Shown: positions 38,863 to 47,200 of the stretch, piece by piece
How positions within the stretch are numbered: position 1 is the stretch's first letter
Layout: every line of letters begins with the position of its first letter
Assembly (NCBI RefSeq): GCF_900068895.1
Contig: NZ_CDPK01000013.1
Coordinates: forward strand, 55,522 to 103,137
DNA: 47,616 nucleotides
DNA from: Erwinia sp. ErVv1
GTDB taxonomy: Bacteria; Pseudomonadota; Gammaproteobacteria; Enterobacterales; Enterobacteriaceae
Direction of reading: 5' to 3'
Notes under the pieces: generated by a model
What the model saw: the letters and a program-made list of their open reading frames with translations, nothing else
What the model was told of the DNA's origin: nothing
The model's database searches: none
Program-made: the position numbers and the translations under genes

Positions 38863-40739
38863 ATTTTATGTCCGTCCATATCGTAAACTGTTCGCTGCCA
38901 GCGCTCGTCAGGCCGGTTGGTAAAGGTCACCAGCTTCGCCGGTTTGACCGCCCCAGTGACCATTCCCAGACCGTCTCTGACCACACCGTTCCAGTTGGCT
39001 GAGCAATGAAGGTACTGCCCCGCCAGCATCTCGATTTCCGGGGTAGTAAAGCCGGTCACTGGCTGACCGCCACGGGCGGCACGCCCCATAACGATTGCTT
39101 TTTCACACAGACTACTGAGTTCTGAACGAAGTCTTAATTCTGCATTTGTCTCCCGAATAGGATCAAATACCACGCCCGCATCCTGCGCCGCATCGAGCAT
39201 GACCCGCAGCACCACCTTTGACCAGTCGTTACGCGTCGGACGGTCAATAACCGCGGCCGCGCCGCTGCGTTTTTGTAGCGTACCGTAACGGTCGGCGGGC
39301 ATCCGTGCATCGTGCCAGGTGTCGATATTGATCTCCACCGCCTGCAACAGCGGGGCTATCGCCGGCCAGCTATCCATCATCCGGATCTGCTCACCCGCCT
39401 GCTGATAAATCCGCGTTTTCGTATCTGACGTGGAAAGAGGGACGGTTTCAAACTGAGGGCGGGTCAGAAAATAGGCTTCGTGCTCGTCGGGATTGTAGCC
39501 TCCGCCAATGTCGGAGTGCGCACCGGGCAGGGCCAGCTCCGGCCAGGCAGGTTTTACGCTGTTCAGCGCGAAGTTAAACCGGCATTCGTGCTGTGCGGTG
39601 ATATGAAAAACCTTCTCCGCAACGCCCGGACGCAGCACGAGATCCACCTCACCGGTATCGGCGCTGTGCGGATTAAGGCCGTTCACCGGGCTGCCGATGG
39701 CCGCTACAGTATCAAATATCCCCAGAAAACGGGTTTTACCGCCTGGGGTACCTGAGAACTCAACGCCCTCCAGTCCGGCTTTAATAGCCGCAATGATAGC
39801 GCTGTCCTGACTGAATACGCGGTTGGCAAAGTGCCGCGCCGCCGCCGCACCCCGACTGAACCCGAAAATATCAAACTGCAGTTCTTTGATGACGCAGGAA
39901 CGGGCATCGGCATGTCTGCTAAAATATCCCTGAATACCGGCAGAGAGTGCCGCAACGGCCTTATCGGTTTTCCTTACCACGCCGGTGTCTCCCCGGCCGG
40001 TTGCCATCCCGTAACTGCTGTCGCCCGCTCCGTCTTCCGTACCGATCCCCTCAATATAAATGGCGTACTGACCGGCTCCCGTATCGGGTCTTATTTCCGG
40101 GTTATACAGCGTATTAAGCCAGTGCACGTTGGTGTAATAGCCGAGATAACTCCCGGCGGCGGTGCCGCTAAATCCCCGGCTCAGCCGGATGCACTGCCCT
40201 AATGCAGACTCTGACTCCGCGTCGTTCATCCCAAAATGCTCAGCGGTACAGACGGCCTGACGGTCGCCGCTATTATTGGCATTGTTGCCGGTGCCATCGA
40301 AAAATACCCCGATGGTCAGCGTTATTTCACTTTTCTTTTTCTTTGCCACCTGCGCGTGCTGCTCAGGTTCGGCATTTGTCTCAGCGTTCATTTGCGCCAG
40401 CACAATATGCGCCGGTTCATAAGGGTGCGGCGGCTTTCCAGGGCCGAGCCAGTCCCCGACGCGGGCGGTTAGCCGGTTCGAACCGCGCGGGCAACCACAA
40501 ATAATCAGTGCCTTATGAAACGCGACAGGAAGCCCGCCATAACTCATTCGGGGATTCCCTTCAGCAATTTTTCCGGGCTTGCCGCAGGCCGGGCAGGGGC
40601 CTACCCGGTCGCCCTGGCGCAATAAGGCGGGCATCCCGAACCAGTAGGTGTCCTGCATACTGGCATAGCAAATCGCGCCCGTTGTCGTTCTGTCTCCGTG
40701 ATGCCCGAGGCCAATATCATCCAGTTCTTCCCGCCACAT
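38853..40739 (-). CDS. T6SS PAAR-domain effector with Tle1-type (DUF2235) phospholipase
   Basis: A 628-residue protein. Residues about 9-90 form a PAAR-like tip domain (GHHGDRTTTG at the start) with a cysteine set CPAC (49-52) and CGC (81-83), which may bind zinc. A charged linker with KKKK follows near residue 134. The DUF2235 alpha/beta-hydrolase has FFDGTGNN (146-153), the nucleophile motif G293-F-S-R-G297, FDTV (342-345) with a candidate aspartate, and GAHSDIGGGY (406-415) with the histidine. Such proteins are phospholipases delivered on the VgrG spike. No vgrG or T6SS core gene is in the window, so delivery must rely on genes elsewhere. Confidence 0.88.
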   Translation of the reverse strand: MWREELDDIGLGHHGDRTTTGAICYASMQDTYWFGMPALLRQGDRVGPCPACGKPGKIAEGNPRMSYGGLPVAFHKALIICGCPRGSNRLTARVGDWLGPGKPPHPYEPAHIVLAQMNAETNAEPEQHAQVAKKKKSEITLTIGVFFDGTGNNANNSGDRQAVCTAEHFGMNDAESESALGQCIRLSRGFSGTAAGSYLGYYTNVHWLNTLYNPEIRPDTGAGQYAIYIEGIGTEDGAGDSSYGMATGRGDTGVVRKTDKAVAALSAGIQGYFSRHADARSCVIKELQFDIFGFSRGAAAARHFANRVFSQDSAIIAAIKAGLEGVEFSGTPGGKTRFLGIFDTVAAIGSPVNGLNPHSADTGEVDLVLRPGVAEKVFHITAQHECRFNFALNSVKPAWPELALPGAHSDIGGGYNPDEHEAYFLTRPQFETVPLSTSDTKTRIYQQAGEQIRMMDSWPAIAPLLQAVEINIDTWHDARMPADRYGTLQKRSGAAAVIDRPTRNDWSKVVLRVMLDAAQDAGVVFDPIRETNAELRLRSELSSLCEKAIVMGRAARGGQPVTGFTTPEIEMLAGQYLHCSANWNGVVRDGLGMVTGAVKPAKLVTFTNRPDERWQRTVYDMDGHKIWK

Positions 40740-41064
40740 AAAACCACCTTTTCCTTAAGGGTTATTTTAGGGATGATACCTTAATCAGACGGGCGGATGA
40801 ATAGCGGCCGATTAAACATAACATCCGTTCATTTGCTACACCGCGTCAGACGCCCTCGGCGCGTTTCGGAGGTGCAATTCATAGAAAGTAAGAGTTCCTC
40901 TTACACACTAAAAAATCGCTTAAACCCGCCTGATGAATTCTGAGGGTAGGAATCGCCATCAATTCGGCCCCTGATGGAAGACACGTATGAGGCTCTTGTT
41001 CGTCAAACGAATACGCCTATCCAGTACAATAAGCAGATTCACCTTACGGATCTAACCCTGGCCG
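40740..41064. other. intergenic region between ybdM-like gene and the T6SS effector
   Basis: This 325-base AT-richer stretch has no supportable gene. GTAAGAG-TTC-CTCTTAC at 40888-40904 is a perfect 7-bp hairpin and might end the upstream minus-strand transcript. The effector ribosome binding site AAAGGTGG lies just before its ATG at the left end. Confidence 0.5.
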
Positions 41065-41685
41065 TTAAGTGATGGTCCATGCTTCGGTATATTCCTCATT
41101 CCTGAATAATTCTTCCAGTCCTGAGAGCTGTTTCAGTCGTAGTATTTCATCCTGTTCCATGCCCAGTTCACTGGAAATCTTTTCATCATCCCACCCTTTA
41201 TTGCTCAGGCTAACGACGATTTCTGTCATTCCCTGGACCGAGTTCAACCCGCGAGCACGATTGTGTCGGATAGTGGCTGCCATTCTGTCCTGCAAATGAA
41301 CGTTACTGATTTTAGCAACGGGGATATAGCCGTGAAGCGATTGCTGGAGTTCAGGCGTTTCCATCCCCAGCCTGAAACGATGTTCACCATCAATAACGAT
41401 ATATTTATTATTTTCCTCATGTACGATTACCGGCTGAGTATAGCCATTACGTAGCAGGCTAACGCGAAGGAGGGTGAATTCATAAGGAGAAATCTTATTA
41501 GGGTTGTAGTTATTTAATTCAATATCGCTCATTTTAACCCATTCTACAGAGTCGATCGGATGGTGCTGAAAAGGACTATGTTGTGATAGCGTTTTCCTGA
41601 TCTCATTTAAGCTATGAATCCGGTCTTCAAATGAGATGTTGGCGAAATATTTATTGATAAGAAAAGTGATTTTTTCAATATTCAT
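41065..41685 (-). CDS. ibrB: ParB/sulfiredoxin-fold protein, IbrB/YbdM family
   Basis: A 206-residue protein with a ParB-like N-terminal domain: NPNKISPYEFTLLRVSLLR, then VIVHEENNKYIVIDGEHRFR, then HNRARGLNSVQGM and a helical tail with SSELGMEQDEILRLKQL. It matches the IbrB/YbdM family in size, domain order and pairing. It overlaps the upstream ibrA-like gene by four bases (ATGA). In E. coli ECOR-9 IbrB acts with IbrA to activate expression of Eib surface proteins. The biochemistry is unknown. Confidence 0.85.
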   Translation of the reverse strand: MNIEKITFLINKYFANISFEDRIHSLNEIRKTLSQHSPFQHHPIDSVEWVKMSDIELNNYNPNKISPYEFTLLRVSLLRNGYTQPVIVHEENNKYIVIDGEHRFRLGMETPELQQSLHGYIPVAKISNVHLQDRMAATIRHNRARGLNSVQGMTEIVVSLSNKGWDDEKISSELGMEQDEILRLKQLSGLEELFRNEEYTEAWTIT

Positions 41686-42893
41686 AACAACCTCCAGTTG
41701 TCTCTTTTCGCTTTAATCCGTTTGCTGTATGTGGTGTAAGTTGACATTTTGGTCGGGCTGAATGACAGAGTGCGACACCAGTAGTCGTTTTTTAAAATAC
41801 AGCTACAGATTCTTTTCCATGAGGGGATATCCTTCAGCCCAAGATCGTATTCCTGTTCTTCAGGGATGCTATTGGGAAAGCCTCTTTTTTGGTACCCGCT
41901 AAGGTAAAGGAATATTTTGTTGCGATAGTGCTCAGCGGTAGTAGGAGGAAGCGTTTTGATCAGCAGTAATGCAAACTCCTTCCAGCTCAGATTGGTGGGC
42001 TTTGCAAAATCTTTTTGCGCATAAAATGGCGAGCGTTTTCTGCCATATAATGCCCCAGTGCTGGCACCTTTTACTCGTTTGCTGGCTTTACCCCAGGTGG
42101 TGGCATCCACAACCGCGAATAGCCACAGGTTTTGCCGCTGAGCGCCTGCATAAGGCTCGGAAATGTGCATGTTTTTCGGTGAAATACCTGCCTTATACAT
42201 ATGCTCATAAACAGTATTGAAAGGTTTGTTCTCCCTGATGTAATAGAGCCAAATATCCTTTATTTTCCAGTCATATATGGGATAGGCGTAATAGCAGAAA
42301 CCGAATTTTGAAGCTGTTGTCCACGGTTTATCATCCATGAACCGCATTTTCCTGCCCGAGGTGATAGTTCTGTAGCAGTTAAGCGAGTCTTCGGTACGGT
42401 TGCCATCCAATATGGCCGCGGAGGCATTATTTGCAAACCATTTTCCGAACTTTGCCACGAACTCTTCGCAATCCATTCCATAATAATAAAAGGGAAAGAA
42501 TTTCTCATCAGTAATGGCATCCTGGGGAGGGCACCTGACCCATTCGACAGTTTTATCCCAGGGTAGCCATAGCGGCTGATGTTGAGAAGTGCTATTCAGG
42601 GCTGTCATTGGCAGCGCTACCCAATAAAACTTTTCTATAACGTCGGAATAGCATGTTTTCATGCTGGAAACATGTGCGATGGTGTCCGAATACTGGACTT
42701 CCCAATCAATGAAAAGAACCGTGAACTTTCGCTTCAGGCGCCGGGCAATATCGGCTGTAAGGTGTAATAATACTGATGAACCCTTACCTCCTGAAAAAGA
42801 GAGGCATACTGAGGGAAAGGTATTAAATACCCAGTGTATTCTTTCCTCTGTGGCGTTAAAAACGCTCTTCCCTAATGGTATTTTTTTCATCAT
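41682..42893 (-). CDS. ibrA: PAPS-reductase-like ATP-pyrophosphatase-fold protein, IbrA/YbdN family (DUF3440)
   Basis: A 403-residue protein. The N-terminal PP-loop domain has SFSGGKGSSVLLHL (32-45), where the usual Asp of SGGKDS is Gly38; the codon is GGT at 42780-42782, one base from GAT. Later blocks WVALPMTALNS, PPQDAITD and PIYDWKIKDIW are typical, and the C-terminal DUF3440 part ends IPSWKRICSCILKNDYWCR...FSPTK. It pairs with the ParB-like gene exactly as in ibrAB and ybdNM. The loss of the aspartate may weaken nucleotide chemistry. Confidence 0.85.
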   Translation of the reverse strand: MMKKIPLGKSVFNATEERIHWVFNTFPSVCLSFSGGKGSSVLLHLTADIARRLKRKFTVLFIDWEVQYSDTIAHVSSMKTCYSDVIEKFYWVALPMTALNSTSQHQPLWLPWDKTVEWVRCPPQDAITDEKFFPFYYYGMDCEEFVAKFGKWFANNASAAILDGNRTEDSLNCYRTITSGRKMRFMDDKPWTTASKFGFCYYAYPIYDWKIKDIWLYYIRENKPFNTVYEHMYKAGISPKNMHISEPYAGAQRQNLWLFAVVDATTWGKASKRVKGASTGALYGRKRSPFYAQKDFAKPTNLSWKEFALLLIKTLPPTTAEHYRNKIFLYLSGYQKRGFPNSIPEEQEYDLGLKDIPSWKRICSCILKNDYWCRTLSFSPTKMSTYTTYSKRIKAKRDNWRLL

Positions 42894-43103
42894 GTTCCCT
42901 GATGAACCGATTAATCAAGATTTATTCATTCTGTGGTGAGGTGTAACCAAATGGATGATGGTAACAACCAGGCTGTTATATCAGAATGCGTTGGTGACGT
43001 ATAGACAAAAATGGCCATGCATATAAAGAGTGGTGTGAATAATTACCTTTGATTATCAGTAACGCTTTAATGCTCTTATTTAGGGCGTTATCGAAATAAT
43101 ACG

Positions 43104-43130
43104 TTAGCTAAGCACGTTACGCTTAGCTAA
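43104..43130 (-). terminator. 10-bp perfect inverted repeat downstream of the pilin-like adhesin gene
   Basis: TTAGCTAAGC and GCTTAGCTAA flank a 7-base loop, 46 bases after the minus-strand adhesin stop and upstream of ibrA. The following minus-strand bases are only loosely T-rich. It could be a terminator for the adhesin transcript or an operator for ibrAB. Confidence 0.5.
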
Positions 43131-43175
43131 ATTAAATATGGCACCGAGCCGTTTTGACGCGAGGGTCGAATGGTG

Positions 43176-44201
43176 TTATTGAGAGGTTACAATAGTGGGG
43201 TTAAACGAGAAATCTACTGTAATCTTAGCCGCCTCATCACTCTCTTTGAAAAGCCATTCAGGTTCACCGGGCGCTTGTGGAATTTTAGCAATCTCCGGAG
43301 TGTACGTTAAAGGAAGCACGACGCTACCTTTTCCCGCACTAAGAGGAACAGTAAAAGGGATTTCTTTGCCAGGCGTAACGGCAGTTCCATTCAGGGAAAT
43401 CAACAAGTTTGCCGTATCCAACTGTGAGGCAAACGCCCGATCGTCATTTTTGGCACTGCTTCCTGTTAATTTGATTGTACCCTGTAATGTTTTAGCCGCA
43501 TTAACAATATTGCTCGACGTACTGGAACAAACAGCTTCGATGCGTGCCGTTCCATTATTCAGCTGTGTTGCATGATTCATGGCTTTCAGGGTATCAATTT
43601 TACCGAGCGTGAAACTGGTGCTTTTGAGCTCTTTTTTACAGGTTAGCGTGCCGGCTTTTTCCCATCCTCTAATATTAAGGTTGTAGTTTGAGTCTGGTGT
43701 GCCATTCAATCCTTTCACCCCATCAAGTTGGAAAAGCGTAACACCCATAGAAACCATAGAGGTGTCAATATCTCCTTCTTTTTTGAGATAGGCCTGGAAA
43801 GACATCGTTGTATGAGCGGTATTTTTATTAATTGTCCAGTTGGTATCTATCTTTCCCTCTGCCGGCGTACTGCTTAGGTCAAATGTCCCCAGATCTTTAC
43901 CGTTAAAAATTAAGCCCATTTTTACACCTTTTGGTAAGGTCTCTTTTCCTCTTTTAGGGTAAGGGTAAACATATACATTTTCATTTATTTTACTGGTGCA
44001 GCTTATATCGCGGGTAAATACCTGTGATTCCCAGACTTTTTCCCCATTCTTCGTTCCAGAAAGAAAGATTAAATTATTGAGTTCGACGGGCTCAGTGATA
44101 AGCGAGTTGCTGTTAAGTTTACAGCTTAGAGCCTGTGCATGTTGAATGCTGAAAGTGGCTAAAAAAAATACTGCCATCGTGACCGGGTTTACTATTTTCA
44201 T
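43176..44201 (-). CDS. secreted pilin-like / fimbrial-adhesin-like protein
   Basis: A 341-residue secreted protein; the ATG at 44201 gives a signal peptide (positive start, hydrophobic core, IQHAQA before LSC). An N-terminal half of about 165 residues is followed by a C-terminal half resembling a fimbrial subunit: LTCKKELKSTSFTLGKID, a second Cys in RIEAVCSSTS, and the last strand AAKITVDFSFNP. That two-domain plan is like tip adhesins. No chaperone or usher gene is near. An ATG 48 bases upstream is in frame but sits inside a hairpin. It lies 94 bases after the Ig-repeat gene and is probably co-transcribed. Function is inferred. Confidence 0.6.
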   Translation of the reverse strand: MKIVNPVTMAVFFLATFSIQHAQALSCKLNSNSLITEPVELNNLIFLSGTKNGEKVWESQVFTRDISCTSKINENVYVYPYPKRGKETLPKGVKMGLIFNGKDLGTFDLSSTPAEGKIDTNWTINKNTAHTTMSFQAYLKKEGDIDTSMVSMGVTLFQLDGVKGLNGTPDSNYNLNIRGWEKAGTLTCKKELKSTSFTLGKIDTLKAMNHATQLNNGTARIEAVCSSTSSNIVNAAKTLQGTIKLTGSSAKNDDRAFASQLDTANLLISLNGTAVTPGKEIPFTVPLSAGKGSVVLPLTYTPEIAKIPQAPGEPEWLFKESDEAAKITVDFSFNPTIVTSQ

Positions 44202-44222
44202 ACGCACAATTCTACTCCCCTT

Positions 44223-44248
44223 TGTCGACCCCCTCTCGGGGATCGACA
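44223..44248. repeat. hairpin between the Ig-repeat gene and the pilin-like gene
   Basis: TGTCGA and TCGACA with inner CCCC/GGGG pairs form a strong stem with one bulged A. There is no T-tract on the minus strand. It could set the ratio of the two co-transcribed surface proteins. Confidence 0.55.
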
Positions 44249-44295
44249 TTAATTAATTTACCGTTACCCGTGGTTGTTATGCGTTCAAAAAATCA

Positions 44296-47200
44296 TTAAT
44301 TGATATTCATAACAAAATCAGCGCGGTAAAAACCAATATTCACGGGATTGATCTCTCCAAATGCGACGCCATCCAGCCAGACTGAAATGACATCGCGGCC
44401 GGGTTTAGCTGACGCAATCTGAACGGTGTAGACACCCTCCTTTTCAGAGACGTCGCTAAACGTAATGTTGTTCATATCCTTCGACTTGAATACGATCTTT
44501 TTCCCGGTAACCCTGTTGTTGTAGATATCAAAGGCTTTTAGAACCAGGCTGATAGTGCCATTGCCATCCCCGACCGTCACAGGAACTTCGCTGTAGAAGG
44601 AGGACTTGTTACTTATCTCGCCGGCAATAAACGTCACTTTGGCCTGGGCAACTGATTTACCCAGTGTGGCGGTCACGTCCCAGGTTCCTGCGCTAGTACT
44701 GGTGGCGTTAAAGGGAGCCTTACCCTCTTCGTCGGTATAGACGATAAGGCCAACCTTCAACCTGGTGTCCGTCTCACGGGCGCGCTGAAGTGTCACTTTG
44801 CTGTCAGAGGAGAGAGTGACAGCCTGGCCCCCCACCGGGTTGCCATGGGCATCCCGCACGGTCACCACCAGGGTGTCGGTGGCTTTGTCGTTTGCCACGG
44901 CATTATCGCCGGTGACCACAAGTGAGCCGATCTGCGCGGTATTGCTGTCTGCGATAAAGGTTACCACTGCATCAACGGAGGATTCGCCCAGCGTGGCGCT
45001 GACCTTCTGCCCTGCTGCAAGGGTGCTGGTAGCAGTAAACGTAACGGTGCCGTCCTTACCCGTGGTGACGGCGGGCGCGCTGAGCGCCAGGCTTTTATCG
45101 GCGGCAAGGGTCACCGTCTGATCCGCCAGCAGGTTGCCGTTTTTATCCGCTACGGTGACCATCAGCGCGGCCGTTGCTTTGCCGTCGGCCAGCACGCTAT
45201 CGGCGGTGACCGTCAGGGCGCTAACCCGGGCAGTACTGGCGTCGGCAATAAAGGTCACCGTCGTGCTGCGGGACGATTTACCGAGCGTCGCTTTGACAGA
45301 GTAAATAGCTGCGGTGGTGCTGGTGGCGGTAAAGGCGACGGTACCGTCCTTCTCGGTGGTGACTGTGGCAGCGCTGAGGGTGACGCCTTTATCTTCGGTG
45401 CTGAGGGTCACCTCCTGCCCGGCCAGTCGGTTACCGTTTTTATCTTCTACGGTGACCAGCAGTCCGCCCATTGCCTTGCCGTCGGCCAGCACGTTATCGG
45501 TGGTGACCGTCAGGGCACTGACCTGGGCGGTGCTGGCATCAGGGATAAAGGTTACCGTGGCCTCGCCGAATGATTCACCGAGAGCCGCTCTGACCTTATA
45601 CGCGGCAGCGATGGTGCTGGTGGCGGTAAAGGTGGCGGTACCATCTTTAGCGGTGGTGACGCTGGCCGTGCTGAGCTTGACGCCGTTATTTTCGGCGCTG
45701 AGGGCCACCTTCTGACTGGCCAGCAGGTTGCCGTGCTCGTCCTGTACGGTGACGCGCAGGGCGGCTTTGGCCGTGCCGTTCGCCAGCACGTTATCGGTGG
45801 TGACCGTCAGGGCGCTGACCTGGGCGGTGCTGGCATCGGCGATAAAGGTCACCGTCGCGGTTTTGGACGATTTACCGAGGGTCGCGCTGACCTGATGGGC
45901 CACAGCAAACGTGCTGGTGGTGGTAAAGGTGGCAGTCCCGTCCTTCGCGGTGGTGACGGCGGGCGCGCTGAGCACCATGCCTTTATCGGCGGTAAGGGCC
46001 ACCGTCTGATCGGCCAGTGGGTTACCGTGCTGGTCCTGTACGGTGACGCGCACGACGGCTTTGTCCTTACCGTTGGCGACCGCGTTATCGGTGATGACCG
46101 TCAGGTCGCTGACCTGGGCGGTACTGGCATCGCCGGTATAGGTCACCGTGGCGGTTTTGGACGATTTACCGAGGGTTGCGCTGATCTCCAGGGCCGCTGC
46201 AATCGTGCTGGTCGCGGTAAAGGTGGCGGTCCCGTCCTTCGCGGTGGTGACGCCGGCAGCGCTGAGCGTGATGCCGTTATCTTTAGCGCTGAGGGTGACC
46301 TTCTGACCGGACAGCGGGTTGCCGTGCTGGTCCTCTACGGTGACGCGCAGGGCGGCCTGGGCCGTTCCGTTGGCGACCACGTTATCGGTGGTGACCGTCA
46401 GGGCACTGACCTGGGCTGTCGTGGCGTCGGCGATAAAGGTCACCATCGTGCTACGGGACGATTTACCGAGGGTGGCGCTGACCTCCTGGGCCACAGCAAG
46501 CGTGCTGGTGGCGGTAAAGGTGGCGGTGCCGTCCTTACCGGTGATAACGGTGTCAGTGCTGAGCGTGAGGCTTTTGTCTTTGGTAGTAAGTGTTACTTTT
46601 TGATTCGGCACCAGGTTACCGGTTTTATCCTTAATGGTGACGCTAAGCGCGGCCTTCGCCGTGCCATCGGCCAGCACGTTATCGGTGGTGACCGTCAGGC
46701 CGCTCACCTGGGCGGTCGTGGCATCGGCAATAAAGGTTACCCTGGCGTTGCGGAACGATTTCCCGAGGGTGGCTCTGACCTCATAAGCGGCCGCGGTGGA
46801 GCTGGTCGCGGTAAAGGTGGCGGTGCCATCCTTAGCGGTGGTGACGGTGTCGGTATTGAGCACCACGTCACCAGCGCGAAGCGTCGCGCCTATACCGGCG
46901 GTGAGGGCCACCGTCTGATCCGCCAGCGGATTGCTGTATTTGTCCTGTACGGTGACGCTGAGCTGCGCTCTGGCCGTGCCGTTGGCCAGCGCATTATCGG
47001 TGATGACCGTCAGGGCGCTGACCCGGGCGGTGCTGGCATCGGCGATAAAGGTCACCGTGGCATTTTTGGACGATTTACCGAGGATGGCACCGACGCTGTA
47101 AATGGTCGCGATGGTGCTGGTAGCGGTAAAGCTAGCGGTCCCGTCCTTCGCGGTAGTGACGGTATCTGCACTAAGCGTCAAACCCTGATCGTGAGTGAGG

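Noticed and set aside
38853-40739. T6SS gene cluster
   Set aside because: Only an effector-immunity pair is present; no tss, vgrG, hcp or clpV gene occurs in the window.
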